From Helicobacter pylori NQ4053 (GTDB taxonomy: Bacteria > Campylobacterota > Campylobacteria > Campylobacterales > Helicobacteraceae), in contig NZ_AKNV01000002.1 in NCBI RefSeq assembly GCF_000274605.1, positions 142,019-206,018 on the forward strand: 64,000 nucleotides of DNA, in the 5' to 3' direction. The notes below the pieces were generated by a model. The model did no database searches. It saw nothing but the letters and a program-made list of their open reading frames with translations, and had not been told where the DNA came from. The translations under genes were made by a program, and so were the position numbers. Shown one piece after another: positions 18,244 through 29,200 of the stretch. How positions within the stretch are numbered: position 1 is the first letter of the stretch; every line of letters begins with the position of its first letter.

Positions 18244-19680
18244 TTGAAAAAAATCGCCCTTATTTTAGATGGCATTGTAGCAAAAAATTTTTTAGACTTG
18301 GTGCTAAGGCATTATTCTAATCATAATTTTTATATAGTGGTTGTCAAAGATGAGAGCCTTATCCCTAAAAACTACCCGAGCACTTTCGCTTTTCATTGTT
18401 TTGATGCGACTTCCAGTTTTAGGCTTTTGCAGGTGTTAAACGATGAGGTGAGCGATGCGTTTTTAATCATACAAGATTTTAAAGAACAGCACATCATTCA
18501 TAAAATCATTCAAACCCATTTCAAACGCATGCGCGTGGTTTTGAGCGTGAAAAAAGATGGTGAAAAAACTTTAGAAAATAATGAAGAAAATAAAGATGAA
18601 AAGCTTATTTTGATTGATGAATTTGAAGTTTTAGCCAATAAATTCATTTCTCGTTTGCCTAATATCCCTAGCACCCCTAGAGAATTTGGGTTAGGCAAGG
18701 GCGAGATCATGGAGATTGATGTGCCTTTTGGGAGTATTTTTGCTTACAGACATATTGGCTCTATCAGGCAAAAAGAATACAGGATTGTAGGGCTTTATCG
18801 CAACGATGTTTTGTTGCTCTCCACTAAATCTTTGGTTATCCAGCCACGAGACATTCTTTTAGTGGCGGGTAATCCGGAAATTTTAAACGCGGTGTATCAT
18901 CAAGTCAAAAGCAACGTGGGGCAGTTCCCAGCCCCCTTTGGTAAGAGCATTTATTTATACATTGATATGCGCTTACAAAGCCGAAAAGCGATGATGCGCG
19001 ATGTGTATCAGGCCTTGTTTTTGCACAAACATTTAAAGAGCTACAAGCTCTATATCCAGGTTTTACACCCCACTAGCCCTAAGTTTTACCATAAATTTTT
19101 AGCGCTAGAAACCGAAAGCATTGAAGTGAATTTTGATTTTTACGGGAAAAGTTTTATCCAAAAACTCCATGAAGACCACCAGAAAAAAATGGGCCTAATC
19201 GTGGTAGGCAGAGAGCTTTTTTTCTTCAAAAAACACCGAAAAGCCTTGTATAAAACAGCCACCCCGGTTTATAAAACCAACACTTCCGGCTTGTTTAAAA
19301 CCTCTCAAAGCGTGGTGGTATTGAATGAAAGCTTGGATATTAATGAGGACATGTCTTCAGTGATTTTTGATGTGTCTATGCAAATGGATTTGGGCTTGTT
19401 GCTCTATGATTTTGACCCTAACAAGCGCTATAAAAACGAGATTGTCAATCATTATGAAAATTTAGCCAACACGCTCAACCGCAAGATTGAGATTTTCCAA
19501 ACCGATATTAGAAATCCTATCATGTATCTCAATTCTTTAAGAAATCCCATTTTGCATTTCATGCCTTTTGAAGAGTGCATCACGCACACGCGCTTTTGGT
19601 GGTTTTTATCCACTAAAGTGGAAAAATTAGCGTTTTTAAACGATGACAACCCTCAAATTTTTATCCCTGTAGCGGAGTGA
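18244..19680 (+). CDS. RCK/TrkA-C domain protein, COG3400-like
   Basis: About 478 residues. The N-terminal 120 residues form a Rossmann-like domain ([45 protein letters not shown]) without an intact GxGxxG loop. A TrkA-C-like domain follows at about 160-225 ([44 protein letters not shown]). The rest is an uncharacterised domain ([16 protein letters not shown]). The layout suggests a cytoplasmic ligand-sensing regulator of a K+ or other ion transporter. No membrane segment is present, and the partner is not adjacent. The TTG at 18244 is chosen over 18238 because AGGAAG would otherwise be too close. Confidence 0.65.
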   Translation: MKKIALILDGIVAKNFLDLVLRHYSNHNFYIVVVKDESLIPKNYPSTFAFHCFDATSSFRLLQVLNDEVSDAFLIIQDFKEQHIIHKIIQTHFKRMRVVLSVKKDGEKTLENNEENKDEKLILIDEFEVLANKFISRLPNIPSTPREFGLGKGEIMEIDVPFGSIFAYRHIGSIRQKEYRIVGLYRNDVLLLSTKSLVIQPRDILLVAGNPEILNAVYHQVKSNVGQFPAPFGKSIYLYIDMRLQSRKAMMRDVYQALFLHKHLKSYKLYIQVLHPTSPKFYHKFLALETESIEVNFDFYGKSFIQKLHEDHQKKMGLIVVGRELFFFKKHRKALYKTATPVYKTNTSGLFKTSQSVVVLNESLDINEDMSSVIFDVSMQMDLGLLLYDFDPNKRYKNEIVNHYENLANTLNRKIEIFQTDIRNPIMYLNSLRNPILHFMPFEECITHTRFWWFLSTKVEKLAFLNDDNPQIFIPVAE

Positions 19681-19684
19681 AAGA

Positions 19685-20716
19685 ATGCAAGAAATTGTAA
19701 TCCCTTTAAAAGAAAAAAGCTATAAAGTGTTTTTGGGGGAATTGCCTGAAATAAAATTGAAACAAAAAGCCCTCATCATTAGCGATAGCATCGTATCTGG
19801 GTTGCATTTATCGTATTTATTGGAGCGCTTGAAAGCCTTAGAAGTCAGAGTGTGCGTGATAGAGTCCGGAGAAAAATACAAGAATTTTCATTCATTAGAG
19901 CGCATTTTAAACAACGCCTTTGAAATGCAATTAAACCGCCATTCTTTAATGATAGCCCTTGGTGGGGGAGTGATAAGCGATATGGTGGGGTTTGCGAGCA
20001 GTATTTATTTTAGGGGGATTGATTTTATTAATATCCCTACGACTTTACTTTCTCAAGTGGATGCGAGCGTGGGAGGGAAAACAGGGATTAACACGCCTTA
20101 TGGCAAGAACTTAATCGGATCGTTCCACCAGCCTAGAGCGGTTTATATTGATTTAGCTTTTTTAAAAACCCTTGAAAAAAGGGAATTTCAAGCAGGGGTG
20201 GCTGAAATCATTAAAATGGCGGTGTGTTTTGATAAAAGCTTGGTAGAAAGATTGGAAACAAAGGATTTAAAAGATTGTTTAGAAGAAGTAATCTTTCAAA
20301 GCGTCAGTATCAAAGCTCAAGTCGTTGTTCAAGATGAAAAAGAGCGAAATATTAGGGCTGGGTTGAACTATGGGCATACCTTTGGGCATGCGATAGAAAA
20401 CGAGACTGATTATGAGCGATTTTTGCATGGCGAAGCGATCGCTATTGGCATGTGCATGGCGAATGATTTAGCCCTTTCTTTAGGCATGCTCACTTTAAAA
20501 GAATACGAACGCATAGAAAATTTATTGAAAAAATTTGATTTGATATTCAATTACAAAATTATTGATCTTCAAAAATTTTACGAACGCTTGTTTTTAGACA
20601 AAAAAAGCGAGAATAAGACAATCAAATTCATTCTGCCCAAAGGCATTGGAGCGTTTGAGATTGCCTCTCATATCCCTAAAGGAACGATTTTAAAGGTGTT
20701 AGAAAAATGGCATTAA
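19685..20716 (+). CDS. aroB: 3-dehydroquinate synthase
   Basis: A 343-residue NAD-dependent enzyme, second step of the shikimate pathway. Seen are [16 protein letters not shown], the nucleotide loop [40 protein letters not shown], and the metal ligands in [12 protein letters not shown] and [10 protein letters not shown]. It begins 4 nt after the RCK gene and overlaps the mechanosensitive-channel gene by 10 nt, so these genes form one transcription unit despite unrelated roles. Confidence 0.96.
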   Translation: MQEIVIPLKEKSYKVFLGELPEIKLKQKALIISDSIVSGLHLSYLLERLKALEVRVCVIESGEKYKNFHSLERILNNAFEMQLNRHSLMIALGGGVISDMVGFASSIYFRGIDFINIPTTLLSQVDASVGGKTGINTPYGKNLIGSFHQPRAVYIDLAFLKTLEKREFQAGVAEIIKMAVCFDKSLVERLETKDLKDCLEEVIFQSVSIKAQVVVQDEKERNIRAGLNYGHTFGHAIENETDYERFLHGEAIAIGMCMANDLALSLGMLTLKEYERIENLLKKFDLIFNYKIIDLQKFYERLFLDKKSENKTIKFILPKGIGAFEIASHIPKGTILKVLEKWH

Positions 20717-22278
20717 GGGTATTATTATTCTTTTGTTTTTTGTTTTTGCAAGCAGAAGATAAGAGCCAAGAATTATCCTCTATACAAAAACAAATGGCTT
20801 TGGTGGATAAAAAACTCGCCAAAGACGATAACGTGTGGTTGAAAAAATTTGAAAACTACAAGATTTACAACCAAATTTATACCGAAAAAGAGAGCGTGAG
20901 GCAGGAATTAAGGCGTTTAAAAAATAAAAAAAGCAAGGATTTATTAAAGATTAGCACATTAGAGCATACCTTAAAGGCTTTAGAGTCTCAACAAAAAATG
21001 TTTGAAAGCTATGGGGTCAATCCTTTTAAGGACTTGATAGAGCGCCCCAATATCCCCAATATCCCTAATATCGCTAACCCTATTGCAATCATTGATGGCA
21101 TCTCTTTCATTAAAAGCATGCGTTTAAAGCATGAAAGTCTTAAAAATAACCAAACTGCTTTAGAAGAAGTTTTAAAGCTTCTAGATCAAAAACACCAGCT
21201 TTTAAATCAGTGGCATGCTTTGGATAAAAGCGCGAAATTGAGCGATGAGATTTATCAAACTCAAGCCAAACGCTTAGAATTGCAAGGGGCTCAAAACATT
21301 CTAAAAACCACGATCGGGATTTTCCAAAAAGACAGCGATGAAGCTATAAGCATTGTCAAATCTCAAGTTAAAAACCAGCTTTTTAAATTGGTTTATGTGT
21401 TTTTAGCGGCCCTTTTGAGCGTGGTGTTTGCGTGGATTTTAAAAATCATTTCCAGTAAATACATTGAAAATAATGAGCGCGTCTATACCGTGAATAAAGC
21501 CATTAACTTCGTGAATGTGAGCGTGATCATTTTAATCTTTCTTTTTTCTTATTTAGAAAACGTTACTTACTTGGTAACGGTTTTAGGCTTTGCGAGCGCG
21601 GGCTTAGCGATTGCGATGAAAGATTTGTTCATGAGCTTGCTCGGGTGGTTTATCATTTTGATTGGGGGGAGCGTGCATGTGGGCGATAGGGTGCGTATCG
21701 CTAAGGGGACGGATATTTTTATTGGCGATGTGTTGGATATTTCTATGTTGCACATTACGATTTTAGAAGATGTAACCTTTACCACCTACACGAACAACAG
21801 GAGAGCGGGCCGAATTATCTTTGTGCCTAATAATTATATTTTCACCACCATGTTCGCTAATTACAGCCATTTTGGGATGAAAACGGTTTGGGATGGGGTG
21901 GATTTTTGCGTTACATTTGATTCTGATTTTAAAAAAGCTTCTAAAATTGCGCTCAACATCGCTACAGAATTGTCTAAAGAATACACGGATATTACCTATA
22001 AACAGCTCAATAAAATGCGCGACCGGTATTCTTTAAGGAGTTTGAGCGTCAAGCCTCGATGCTTTTTGATGCCTGAAAGTAACGGGATAAAAATCTCGGT
22101 GTGGTATCAAACCAATTCGTATGCCACCATGTCTTTGAGGAGCAAGATTGTGGCTGAAATTGTTGAAGCTTTTTTGAAAGAAGAAAATATTCATATCGCT
22201 TATACGACCAGCAAGCTGCTTAAAGTGGATGCTGATGCTCTAGGCGATGGTTTTGGGAATAAAAGGGAACAAAAATGA
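20707..22278 (+). CDS. MscS-family mechanosensitive channel with periplasmic coiled coil
   Basis: A 523-residue protein: signal peptide ([16 protein letters not shown]), a ~200-residue extracytoplasmic helical region ([35 protein letters not shown]), then about four membrane segments and the MscS core. The pore helix reads [21 protein letters not shown], and the beta domain reads [12 protein letters not shown] and [10 protein letters not shown]. The extra N-terminal domain makes it MscK/YbdG-like in layout rather than minimal MscS. A short repeat encoding PNI three times lies at 21048-21074. It would release solutes on osmotic downshock. It overlaps aroB by 10 nt and mtaB by 4 nt. Confidence 0.88.
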   Translation: MALRVLLFFCFLFLQAEDKSQELSSIQKQMALVDKKLAKDDNVWLKKFENYKIYNQIYTEKESVRQELRRLKNKKSKDLLKISTLEHTLKALESQQKMFESYGVNPFKDLIERPNIPNIPNIANPIAIIDGISFIKSMRLKHESLKNNQTALEEVLKLLDQKHQLLNQWHALDKSAKLSDEIYQTQAKRLELQGAQNILKTTIGIFQKDSDEAISIVKSQVKNQLFKLVYVFLAALLSVVFAWILKIISSKYIENNERVYTVNKAINFVNVSVIILIFLFSYLENVTYLVTVLGFASAGLAIAMKDLFMSLLGWFIILIGGSVHVGDRVRIAKGTDIFIGDVLDISMLHITILEDVTFTTYTNNRRAGRIIFVPNNYIFTTMFANYSHFGMKTVWDGVDFCVTFDSDFKKASKIALNIATELSKEYTDITYKQLNKMRDRYSLRSLSVKPRCFLMPESNGIKISVWYQTNSYATMSLRSKIVAEIVEAFLKEENIHIAYTTSKLLKVDADALGDGFGNKREQK

Positions 22279-23531
22279 AAAAAGTCTATTTCAAAACTTT
22301 TGGGTGCAGGACGAATCTTTTTGACACGCAAGTGATGGGCGAGAATTTGAAAGACTTTAGCGCGACTTTAGAAGAACAAGAAGCCGATATTATTGTGATC
22401 AATTCTTGCACCGTGACTAATGGGGCCGATAGCGCAGTAAGGAGTTACGCTAAAAAAATGGCACGATTGGATAAGGAAGTGTTATTTACTGGTTGTGGGG
22501 TGAAAACCCAAGGCAAAGAGCTTTTTGAAAAAGGGTTTTTAAAGGGCGTTTTTGGGCATGACAATAAAGAAAAGATTAATGCGCTTTTACAAGAAAAAAA
22601 GCGTTTTTTTATAGATGATAATTTAGAAAACAAGCACTTAGACACCACGATGGTGAGCGAGTTTGTGGGAAAAACTAGGGCGTTTATCAAGATCCAAGAA
22701 GGCTGTGATTTTGATTGCAATTATTGCATTATCCCAAGCGTGAGAGGGAGGGCTAGGAGTTTTGAAGAAAGGAAAATTTTAGAGCAAGTGGGTCTTTTAT
22801 GCTCTAAAGGCGTTCAAGAAGTGGTTTTAACCGGCACCAATGTGGGGAGCTATGGGAAAGATAAAGAAAGCAATATCGCAAGGTTGATTAAAAAATTAAG
22901 CCAGATTGCTGGATTAAAACGCATAAGGATTGGGAGTTTAGAGCCTAATCAAATCAACGATGAATTTTTAGAGCTTTTAGAAGAGGATTTTTTAGAAAAA
23001 CATTTGCATATCGCTTTACAGCACAGCCATGATTTCATGCTAGAGAGGATGAATAGAAGAAACCGCACTAAAAGCGATAGGGAATTATTAGAGGTAATCG
23101 CTTCTAAAAATTTTGCTATTGGCACGGATTTTATTGTAGGGCATCCGGGCGAGAGCGGAAGCGTTTTTGAAAAAGCGTTTAAAAATTTAGAAAGCTTGCC
23201 TTTAACGCACATCCACCCTTTTATTTACAGCAAACGAAAAGACACCCCCTCTAGCTTGATGCATGATAGCGTGAGCTTGGAAGATTCTAAAAAGCGTTTG
23301 AATGCGATTAAAGATTTGATTTTGCATAAAAATAAGGCGTTTAGGCAATTGCAACTCAAGCTCAACACGCCCCTAAAAGCCTTAGTGGAAGCGCAAAAAG
23401 ACGGCGAATTTAAAGCCTTAGATCAATTCTTTAACCCCATTAAAATCAAAAGCGATAAGCCTTTAAGGGCTAGTTTTTTAGAAATCAAAGAGTATGAAAT
23501 TAAGGAGAGGGAAAATCATGCCGTTTTCTAA
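22275..23531 (+). CDS. mtaB: tRNA t6A37 methylthiotransferase
   Basis: A 418-residue radical-SAM methylthiotransferase of the MtaB branch (substrate t6A37). Seen are KTFGCRTNLFDTQVM, NSCTVTNGAD and FTGCGVKTQG in the N-terminal cluster domain, and GCDFDCNYCIIPSVRGRARS as the CxxxCxxC motif near residue 146. A radical-SAM barrel follows, with LTGTNVGSYG and HIALQHSHDFMLERM. The C-terminal TRAM-like region is short. The start is an ATGA overlap with the channel gene. Confidence 0.92.
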   Translation: MKKVYFKTFGCRTNLFDTQVMGENLKDFSATLEEQEADIIVINSCTVTNGADSAVRSYAKKMARLDKEVLFTGCGVKTQGKELFEKGFLKGVFGHDNKEKINALLQEKKRFFIDDNLENKHLDTTMVSEFVGKTRAFIKIQEGCDFDCNYCIIPSVRGRARSFEERKILEQVGLLCSKGVQEVVLTGTNVGSYGKDKESNIARLIKKLSQIAGLKRIRIGSLEPNQINDEFLELLEEDFLEKHLHIALQHSHDFMLERMNRRNRTKSDRELLEVIASKNFAIGTDFIVGHPGESGSVFEKAFKNLESLPLTHIHPFIYSKRKDTPSSLMHDSVSLEDSKKRLNAIKDLILHKNKAFRQLQLKLNTPLKALVEAQKDGEFKALDQFFNPIKIKSDKPLRASFLEIKEYEIKERENHAVF

Positions 23532-25170
23532 ATTTTTAGAAAATCTCACCGCTCCCTTTAAACGCATTAAAAACCGCTCGCTTGTTTTGGCGTTAGGGTT
23601 TTTGATCCTTACTTTTTGTTTGCTCCTTTTTTTAGTTTTGAGCGATGTTTCTAGGCTCATATCGGGTAAGGACTTTTTTTATGTGATCCAATCCCACCCT
23701 AAGCAAACTCTAATTGAAGATGAAAATTATTTTTATGCCAATAAAGGACTTTATAAAACCAACAAAGAAGCCTTTTTAAGAGCCTATAAAATCCCAGAAA
23801 GCATGCCCATAGAAAGACGAGAAAATTTAAGCAAGGGTTCTAAAATGAATTTAGCGTTGCTTTTTTTCATTTCTAGCATGCTTTTTGGGATCTTTTGGCG
23901 CTTGCCCAAACGATTGGACACTAAAATGAGTTTAGAAAGTGCACACAAAAACGAATTAGAAAATGCATTCCAGCGATACGACGCGCTAGGGGTGCGTTTT
24001 GAAGACATTGCAGGGGTGGATGAAGTTAAAGAAGAATTATTAGAAGTGATAGACTATTTAAAAAACCCTAAAAAATACCAGGATTTAGGGATTTTTCTCC
24101 CTAAAGGCGTGCTTTTAATCGGGCCTCCTGGAGTGGGCAAAACCATGATCGCTAAAGCCTTAGCGAGTGAAGCTAAAGTGCCGTTTTTTTATGAAAGCGG
24201 GAGCGCGTTTTCTCAAATTTATGTGGGGGCTGGGGCTAAAAAAGTGCATGAACTTTTCATGCATGCTAAAAGGCATGCCCCCTCTATTATTTTCATTGAT
24301 GAAATTGATGCTTTGGGTAAGGCTAGGGGAGGGCATAGGAGCGATGAGAGAGAGGCCACGCTCAATCAGCTTTTAACCGAAATGGATGGGTTTTTACAAA
24401 ACGATGAGGTGGTGGTGATAGGAGCGACTAACCAAATGGAAGTGATGGATGAAGCGCTATTAAGGAGCAAACGATTTGATCGGCGTATTTTCATTTCTTT
24501 ACCGGATTTACTAGAAAGACAAAGCATTTTAGAAAAGCTTTTAGAAAACAAAAAACACGCGCTAGATTATCTTAAGATCGCTAAAATTTGCGTGGGTTTT
24601 AGCGGGGCGATGTTGGCAACTTTAATCAATGAAAGCGCTTTAAACGCCCTCAAACATCAACGAACCGAAATCGCTGAGAGCGACATTTTAGAAGTGAAAG
24701 ACAAGATCGCTTACGGCAAGAAAAAACCCCAAACCTTAGACGAAAACCAAAAAGAATTAGTCGCTTTGTATCAAAGCGCGAAAGCCTTGAGTGCGTATTG
24801 GCTAGAAATTGAATTTGATAAAGTGCCTTTATTGGGGGAATTTATCGCTTTTAATGAAAATAAAATCCATAGCGAGAGCGAGATTAAAAATTACATTAAA
24901 GTGTATTTGAGTGGGACGATTATTTTAGAGTTGCTCTATAAAGAGCGTTATAGTCTGTCTAAACAGGACTTGCAAAAAGCGAAATTTTTGAATGAATTTA
25001 TGGCTAGCGAGCTTCTTTTAACCCCTACAAAAGAGTCTTTAAGCGTTCTTTATGAAGAGCAACTGGAGTTTTTAAAGCCGCAAATTGCAGCTTGCAAGCG
25101 ATTAAGCGCTCTACTATTAGAGCAAGAATATTTAGAACATTCTAATTTGTATGATTTGTTGAACGGATGA
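23518..25170 (+). CDS. FtsH-like AAA protein lacking the protease zinc motif
   Basis: A 550-residue membrane AAA protein with FtsH order: membrane segment (~22-43), small extracytoplasmic part, second membrane segment (~111-128), then the AAA domain. Walker A is GPPGVGKT (202-209), Walker B IIFIDEID, and the second region of homology ALLRSKRFDRR. The peptidase domain should then show HExxH. At that place (about 417-423) the sequence reads YQSAKAL, and no other HExxH is present, so the zinc protease centre is lost. It is shorter than the usual ~630 residues. The true FtsH is expected elsewhere (HP1069, from memory). A GGAGAGG sits before the ATG at 23518. It overlaps mtaB by 14 nt. Confidence 0.85.
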   Translation: MPFSKFLENLTAPFKRIKNRSLVLALGFLILTFCLLLFLVLSDVSRLISGKDFFYVIQSHPKQTLIEDENYFYANKGLYKTNKEAFLRAYKIPESMPIERRENLSKGSKMNLALLFFISSMLFGIFWRLPKRLDTKMSLESAHKNELENAFQRYDALGVRFEDIAGVDEVKEELLEVIDYLKNPKKYQDLGIFLPKGVLLIGPPGVGKTMIAKALASEAKVPFFYESGSAFSQIYVGAGAKKVHELFMHAKRHAPSIIFIDEIDALGKARGGHRSDEREATLNQLLTEMDGFLQNDEVVVIGATNQMEVMDEALLRSKRFDRRIFISLPDLLERQSILEKLLENKKHALDYLKIAKICVGFSGAMLATLINESALNALKHQRTEIAESDILEVKDKIAYGKKKPQTLDENQKELVALYQSAKALSAYWLEIEFDKVPLLGEFIAFNENKIHSESEIKNYIKVYLSGTIILELLYKERYSLSKQDLQKAKFLNEFMASELLLTPTKESLSVLYEEQLEFLKPQIAACKRLSALLLEQEYLEHSNLYDLLNG

Positions 25171-25691
25171 AAATGCGTTTTTTTAGTGGTTTTGGGTTCA
25201 TTAATGAAAGCGTTTTGTTTGAAGAGTGGCTTTTAAAAGGGGCTTATGATGTGTCAGGCTTTTCTATGGGGGCGATTAAGGCGATAGAATACGCCTATGA
25301 TGAAGTCTTACAACAGCGGCGCATCCATTCCTTGTTATTGTTTTCGCCGTGCATGCTAGCGCATAAGAGTTTGGCGTTCAAACGCTTGCAACTTTCTTCG
25401 TTTCAAAAAGATCCGCAAAGCTACATGGATAACTTTTATCAAGCCGTGGGCTTGAACGCCCAATTGGAGCGTTTTAAAAAAATGGGTTCTTTAGAAGAAT
25501 TGGAATCTTTATTGGATTACAAGTATAGTGATTCTATAATTAGATTTTTATTGGAAAAGGGCGTGAAGATTGAAGTGTTTATCGGTTTAAAAGATAGAAT
25601 CACTGACATTCAAGCCCTTTTAGAATTTTTTATGCCCTTAGTTCAAGTGTGGCAGTTTAAGGATTGTAACCATTTGTTGCAAAAATCTTAA
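25167..25691 (+). CDS. small alpha/beta hydrolase, BioV candidate
   Basis: A 174-residue cytoplasmic protein with the nucleophile elbow GFSMG (Ser33), a candidate acid Asp143/Asp147 in GLKDRITD and a C-terminal histidine in CNHLLQ (His169), the order of an alpha/beta-hydrolase triad. The start FFSGFGFINESVLFEEWL is typical of BioH/BioG-like esterases. H. pylori uses a Helicobacter-restricted esterase, BioV, to cleave pimeloyl-ACP methyl ester in biotin synthesis. This gene fits its size and triad, but I cannot confirm that it is the published bioV. The start overlaps the previous stop (ATGA). Confidence 0.55.
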   Translation: MKMRFFSGFGFINESVLFEEWLLKGAYDVSGFSMGAIKAIEYAYDEVLQQRRIHSLLLFSPCMLAHKSLAFKRLQLSSFQKDPQSYMDNFYQAVGLNAQLERFKKMGSLEELESLLDYKYSDSIIRFLLEKGVKIEVFIGLKDRITDIQALLEFFMPLVQVWQFKDCNHLLQKS

Positions 25692-25703
25692 AAAAGGTGG
25701 AAG

Positions 25704-26177
25704 ATGAAAAAATTTGGTTTAGGGGTGTATTTGCTTCTTTTAGGCATTTTGGGCGGCTCTTTGATCACTTTAGGGATGATGGTCGCACCCATTGTTTTCA
25801 AAGCCCCAAGCATTTTGCCTGAATTTAATTTGACTTTGTTTGAGAGCGGGAAACTCATGTCGCAAATCATTGTGCGTTTCAATTTCCTTTTAGGCGCGAT
25901 CGGTTTTGTGGTGTTACTTTATGAAATCATTTCGTTTATCTACTCTAAAAGATCGTTAGTGTATTTGATTCTTGGCGTGGCGATAGGGGCGTTGTGTTTG
26001 CTCTTTGTTTTTTATTACACGCCTTATATTTTAAACGCTCAAAAAGTGGGCGAAGCCGCAATTCAAAGCGCTGAATTTGCCCGCTCGCACGCTCAAAGCG
26101 AATGGCTGTTTAAGGAATTGCTTGTGCTGGTGTGCGCTTTGTTTTTCTTGCGTTTGTTTGGGAAAAATGCACTTTAG
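25704..26177 (+). CDS. four-helix membrane protein, DUF4149-like
   Basis: A 157-residue inner-membrane protein with about four hydrophobic segments: LGVYLLLLGILGGSLITLGM, FNFLLGAIGFVVLLYEII, LVYLILGVAIGALCLLFVFYY and a C-terminal LLVLVCALFFLRLF. The N-terminal G..(M)..AP(I)VF pattern matches DUF4149/TMEM205-like proteins, whose function is unknown. It starts 12 nt after the hydrolase, after AAAAGGTGG, and ends 67 nt before imaA. Confidence 0.65.
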   Translation: MKKFGLGVYLLLLGILGGSLITLGMMVAPIVFKAPSILPEFNLTLFESGKLMSQIIVRFNFLLGAIGFVVLLYEIISFIYSKRSLVYLILGVAIGALCLLFVFYYTPYILNAQKVGEAAIQSAEFARSHAQSEWLFKELLVLVCALFFLRLFGKNAL

Positions 26178-26181
26178 TCCC

Positions 26182-26196
26182 TTTGATTTAATCAAA
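26182..26196 (+). promoter_or_regulatory. 15-base palindrome upstream of imaA
   Basis: TTTGATT-T-AATCAAA: two perfect 7-base arms around one base, just after the stop of the preceding gene and 49 bases before imaA. It could be an operator or the stem of a weak terminator. The spacing is not that of an FNR box. Confidence 0.35.
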
Positions 26197-26210
26197 TGAG
26201 AGAGTTTTTG

Positions 26211-26238
26211 GCTACCATCTAGAAAATGAGAAGGTAGC
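26211..26238 (+). promoter_or_regulatory. 5' leader hairpin over the imaA ribosome binding site
   Basis: GCTACC at 26211-26216 pairs exactly with GGTAGC at 26233-26238. The right arm contains the AAGG/GGTAG that would serve as Shine-Dalgarno for the ATG at 26245. Pairing would hide it from the ribosome, so translation could depend on opening of the stem. The loop is 16 bases and A-rich. Confidence 0.35.
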
Positions 26239-26244
26239 GTTTAA

Positions 26245-29200
26245 ATGAAACAATTTAAAAAGAAACCAAAAAAGATAAAACGATCGCATCAAAATCAAAA
26301 AACAATCTTAAAGCGTCCTTTATGGCTCGCACCTTTACTGATCAGCGGGTTTGCTAGTGGGGCGTATGCGAATAATCTGTGGGATTTGTTAAACCCAAAA
26401 GTGGGGGGTGAGTATGTGCATTGGGTTAAGGGCAGTCAGTATTGCGCATGGTGGGAATTTGCAGGGTGTTTAAAGAATGTATGGGGGGCAAATCATAAAG
26501 GCTATGATGCTGGAAATGCCGCTAATTATTTGTCTTCTCAAAACTATCAAGCCATTTCTGTGGGTAGTGGGAATGAAACGGGGACTTATAGTTTAAGCGG
26601 TTTTACCAATTATGTTGGGGGCAATCTCACGATCAATCTAGGCAATAGCGTTGTTTTAGATTTAAGCGGTTCTAATAGTTTCACTTCGTATCAAGGTTAT
26701 AATCAAGGTAAAGATGATGTAACATTTACGGTTGGCACAATCAATTTAAACGGCGCTTTAGAAGTGGGCAATCGTGTGGGATCGGGAGCTGGCACGCACA
26801 CCGGCACAGCCACTTTAAACTTGAACGCTAATAAGGTTACTATCAATTCTAATATCAGTGCGTATAAAACTTCGCAAGTGAATATAGGCAACGCTAACAG
26901 CGCCATTACCATTGGTTCGGTTTCTTTAAGTGGGGATACTTGCAGTTCTTTAGCTAAAATTGGCAGTGGGGCTAATTGCTCCACTTCAGGGCCTAGCTAT
27001 TCTTTTAAAGGCACGACTAACGCTACTAATACGACCTTTAGCAACGCAAGCGGCAGTTTCACTTTTGAAGAGAACGCCACTTTTAGCGGGGCGAAATGGA
27101 ATGGGGGGGCATTCACTTTCAATAAGGGATTTAGTGCTACCAATAATACCGCTTTTAATAGCGGTAGTTTCACTTTCAAAGATACAAGTTCTTTTAATGG
27201 TGCAACTTTTAGTAACGCCACATACACTTTTAACAATCAAGCCACTTTTCAAAACAGCTTCTTTAATGGGGGGGCTTTTACTTTTAACAACCAAAGTAAT
27301 CCAGCTAACAGCGCTCAGCACCCCCAAATTCAAAACAGCTCTTTTAGTGGTAACGCTACCACTCTTAAGGGCTTTGTGAATTTCCAGCAAGCCTTTAACA
27401 ATTCAAACCACCAACTAACGATCCAAAACGCTTCCTTTAATAACGCTACTTTCAACAATACCGGTAAAATCACTATAGAAAAAGATGCGAGTTTTAACAA
27501 CACAACATTCAGTACTTCTGTTGATGCAAACAACATGACTATTACCGGTAGCGTTACTTTAAGCGGTAAGAATGATTTGGAAAATGGCTCAACCCTTGAT
27601 TTTGGGAGTTCTAAAATCACTCTCGCTCAAGGGACGACTTTTAACCTTACAAGTTTAGGCAGTGAGAAGAGCGTAACGATTTTAAATTCTAGCGGTGGGA
27701 TCACTTATAATCATCTTTTAAACCATGCACTCAATAGCCTGACAAACGCTTTAAAAACGAACGAAAGCCCTTCAAAGCCGCAAAGTTTCGCTCAAGGTTT
27801 GTGGGATATGATCACTTACAATGGGGTTACCGGACAGCTTTTGAATGAAAACGCTGCAACACCTAAACTCGCTAATGCTTCGCCCTCTGCACCCACTAAA
27901 GACTCCCCACAAGTCTATCAAGTGGGCTATAAAATAGGGGATACTATCTACAAACTGCAAGAAACTTTCAGCCATAATTCCATCATTATCCAGGCTTTAG
28001 AGAGCGGGACTTACACGCCACCCCCTACAATCAGCGGATCACAATTTGACTTATCCGCTTCAAATTATATCAATTCTGACATGCCTTGGTATGATCATAA
28101 ATATTACATCCCCAAATCTCAAAATTTTACAGAGAACGGGACTTATTACTTGCCGAGCGTTCAAATATGGGGGAGCTACACTAACTCGTTTAAACAGACC
28201 TTTAGCGCGAGTAATAGCAATCTGGTGATTGGGTATAACTCAACATGGACTGGAAATAGCGTTTCTTCTAGCGACACGGTGTCTTTTGGGGACACTTCAG
28301 GGAGCGTTCTTAATGGGCATTGTGGGCCTTGGCCCTATTACCAATGCACAGGCACGACTAACGGCACTTATAGCGCTTATCATGTCTATATCACAGCGAA
28401 TCTGCGTTCTGGCAATCGTGTAGGCACGGGTGGGGCAGCCAATCTGGTTTTTAATGGGGTAGATAGTATCAATATCGCTAACGCTACTATCACGCAGCAT
28501 AACGCCGGGGCTTATTCAAGCTCCATGACTTTTTCCACGCAAAACATGGATAGTTCGCAGAATTTGAATGGTCTAAACGCTAACGGCAAACTTTCAGTGT
28601 ATGGCACAACTTTCACTAACCAAGCCAAAGACGGGAAATTCACTTTCAATGCAGGGCAAGCGACTTTTGAAAACACCAACTTTAATGGAGGGAGTTACCA
28701 ATTCAGCGGCGATAGCTTGAATTTTTCAAATAACAACCAGTTCAACAGCGGTTCGTTTGAGATTAGCGCAAAAAACGCTTCGTTCAATAACGCTAACTTT
28801 AACAATAGTGCTTCTTTTAATTTCAATAATTCTAGCGCGACCACTTCGTTTATAGGGGATTTCACTAACGCTAATTCAAATTTGCAAATCGCCGGGAACG
28901 CTGTTTTTGGGAACTCTACTAATGACTCTCAAAATACCGCTAATTTTAATAATACCGGCTCTGTTAATATTGCAGGGAATGCAACTTTTGATAACGTGGC
29001 TTTTAATGGCCCAACAAACACGAGCGTGAAAGGGCAAGTTACTTTAAATAACATCACTTTAAAAAACTTGAACGCCCCTTTGTCTTTTGGCGATGGGACG
29101 ATTACTTTTAACGCTCATTCGGTGATTAATATTGGTGAAGCTATCACTAATGGCAACCCTATCACCCTTGTAAGCTCTTCTAAAGAAATTGATTACAACA

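Noticed and set aside
26182..26196. FNR/CRP-type site upstream of imaA
   Set aside because: The half-sites TTGAT and ATCAA are spaced by three bases, not four, and H. pylori lacks FNR and CRP. Kept only as a generic palindrome.
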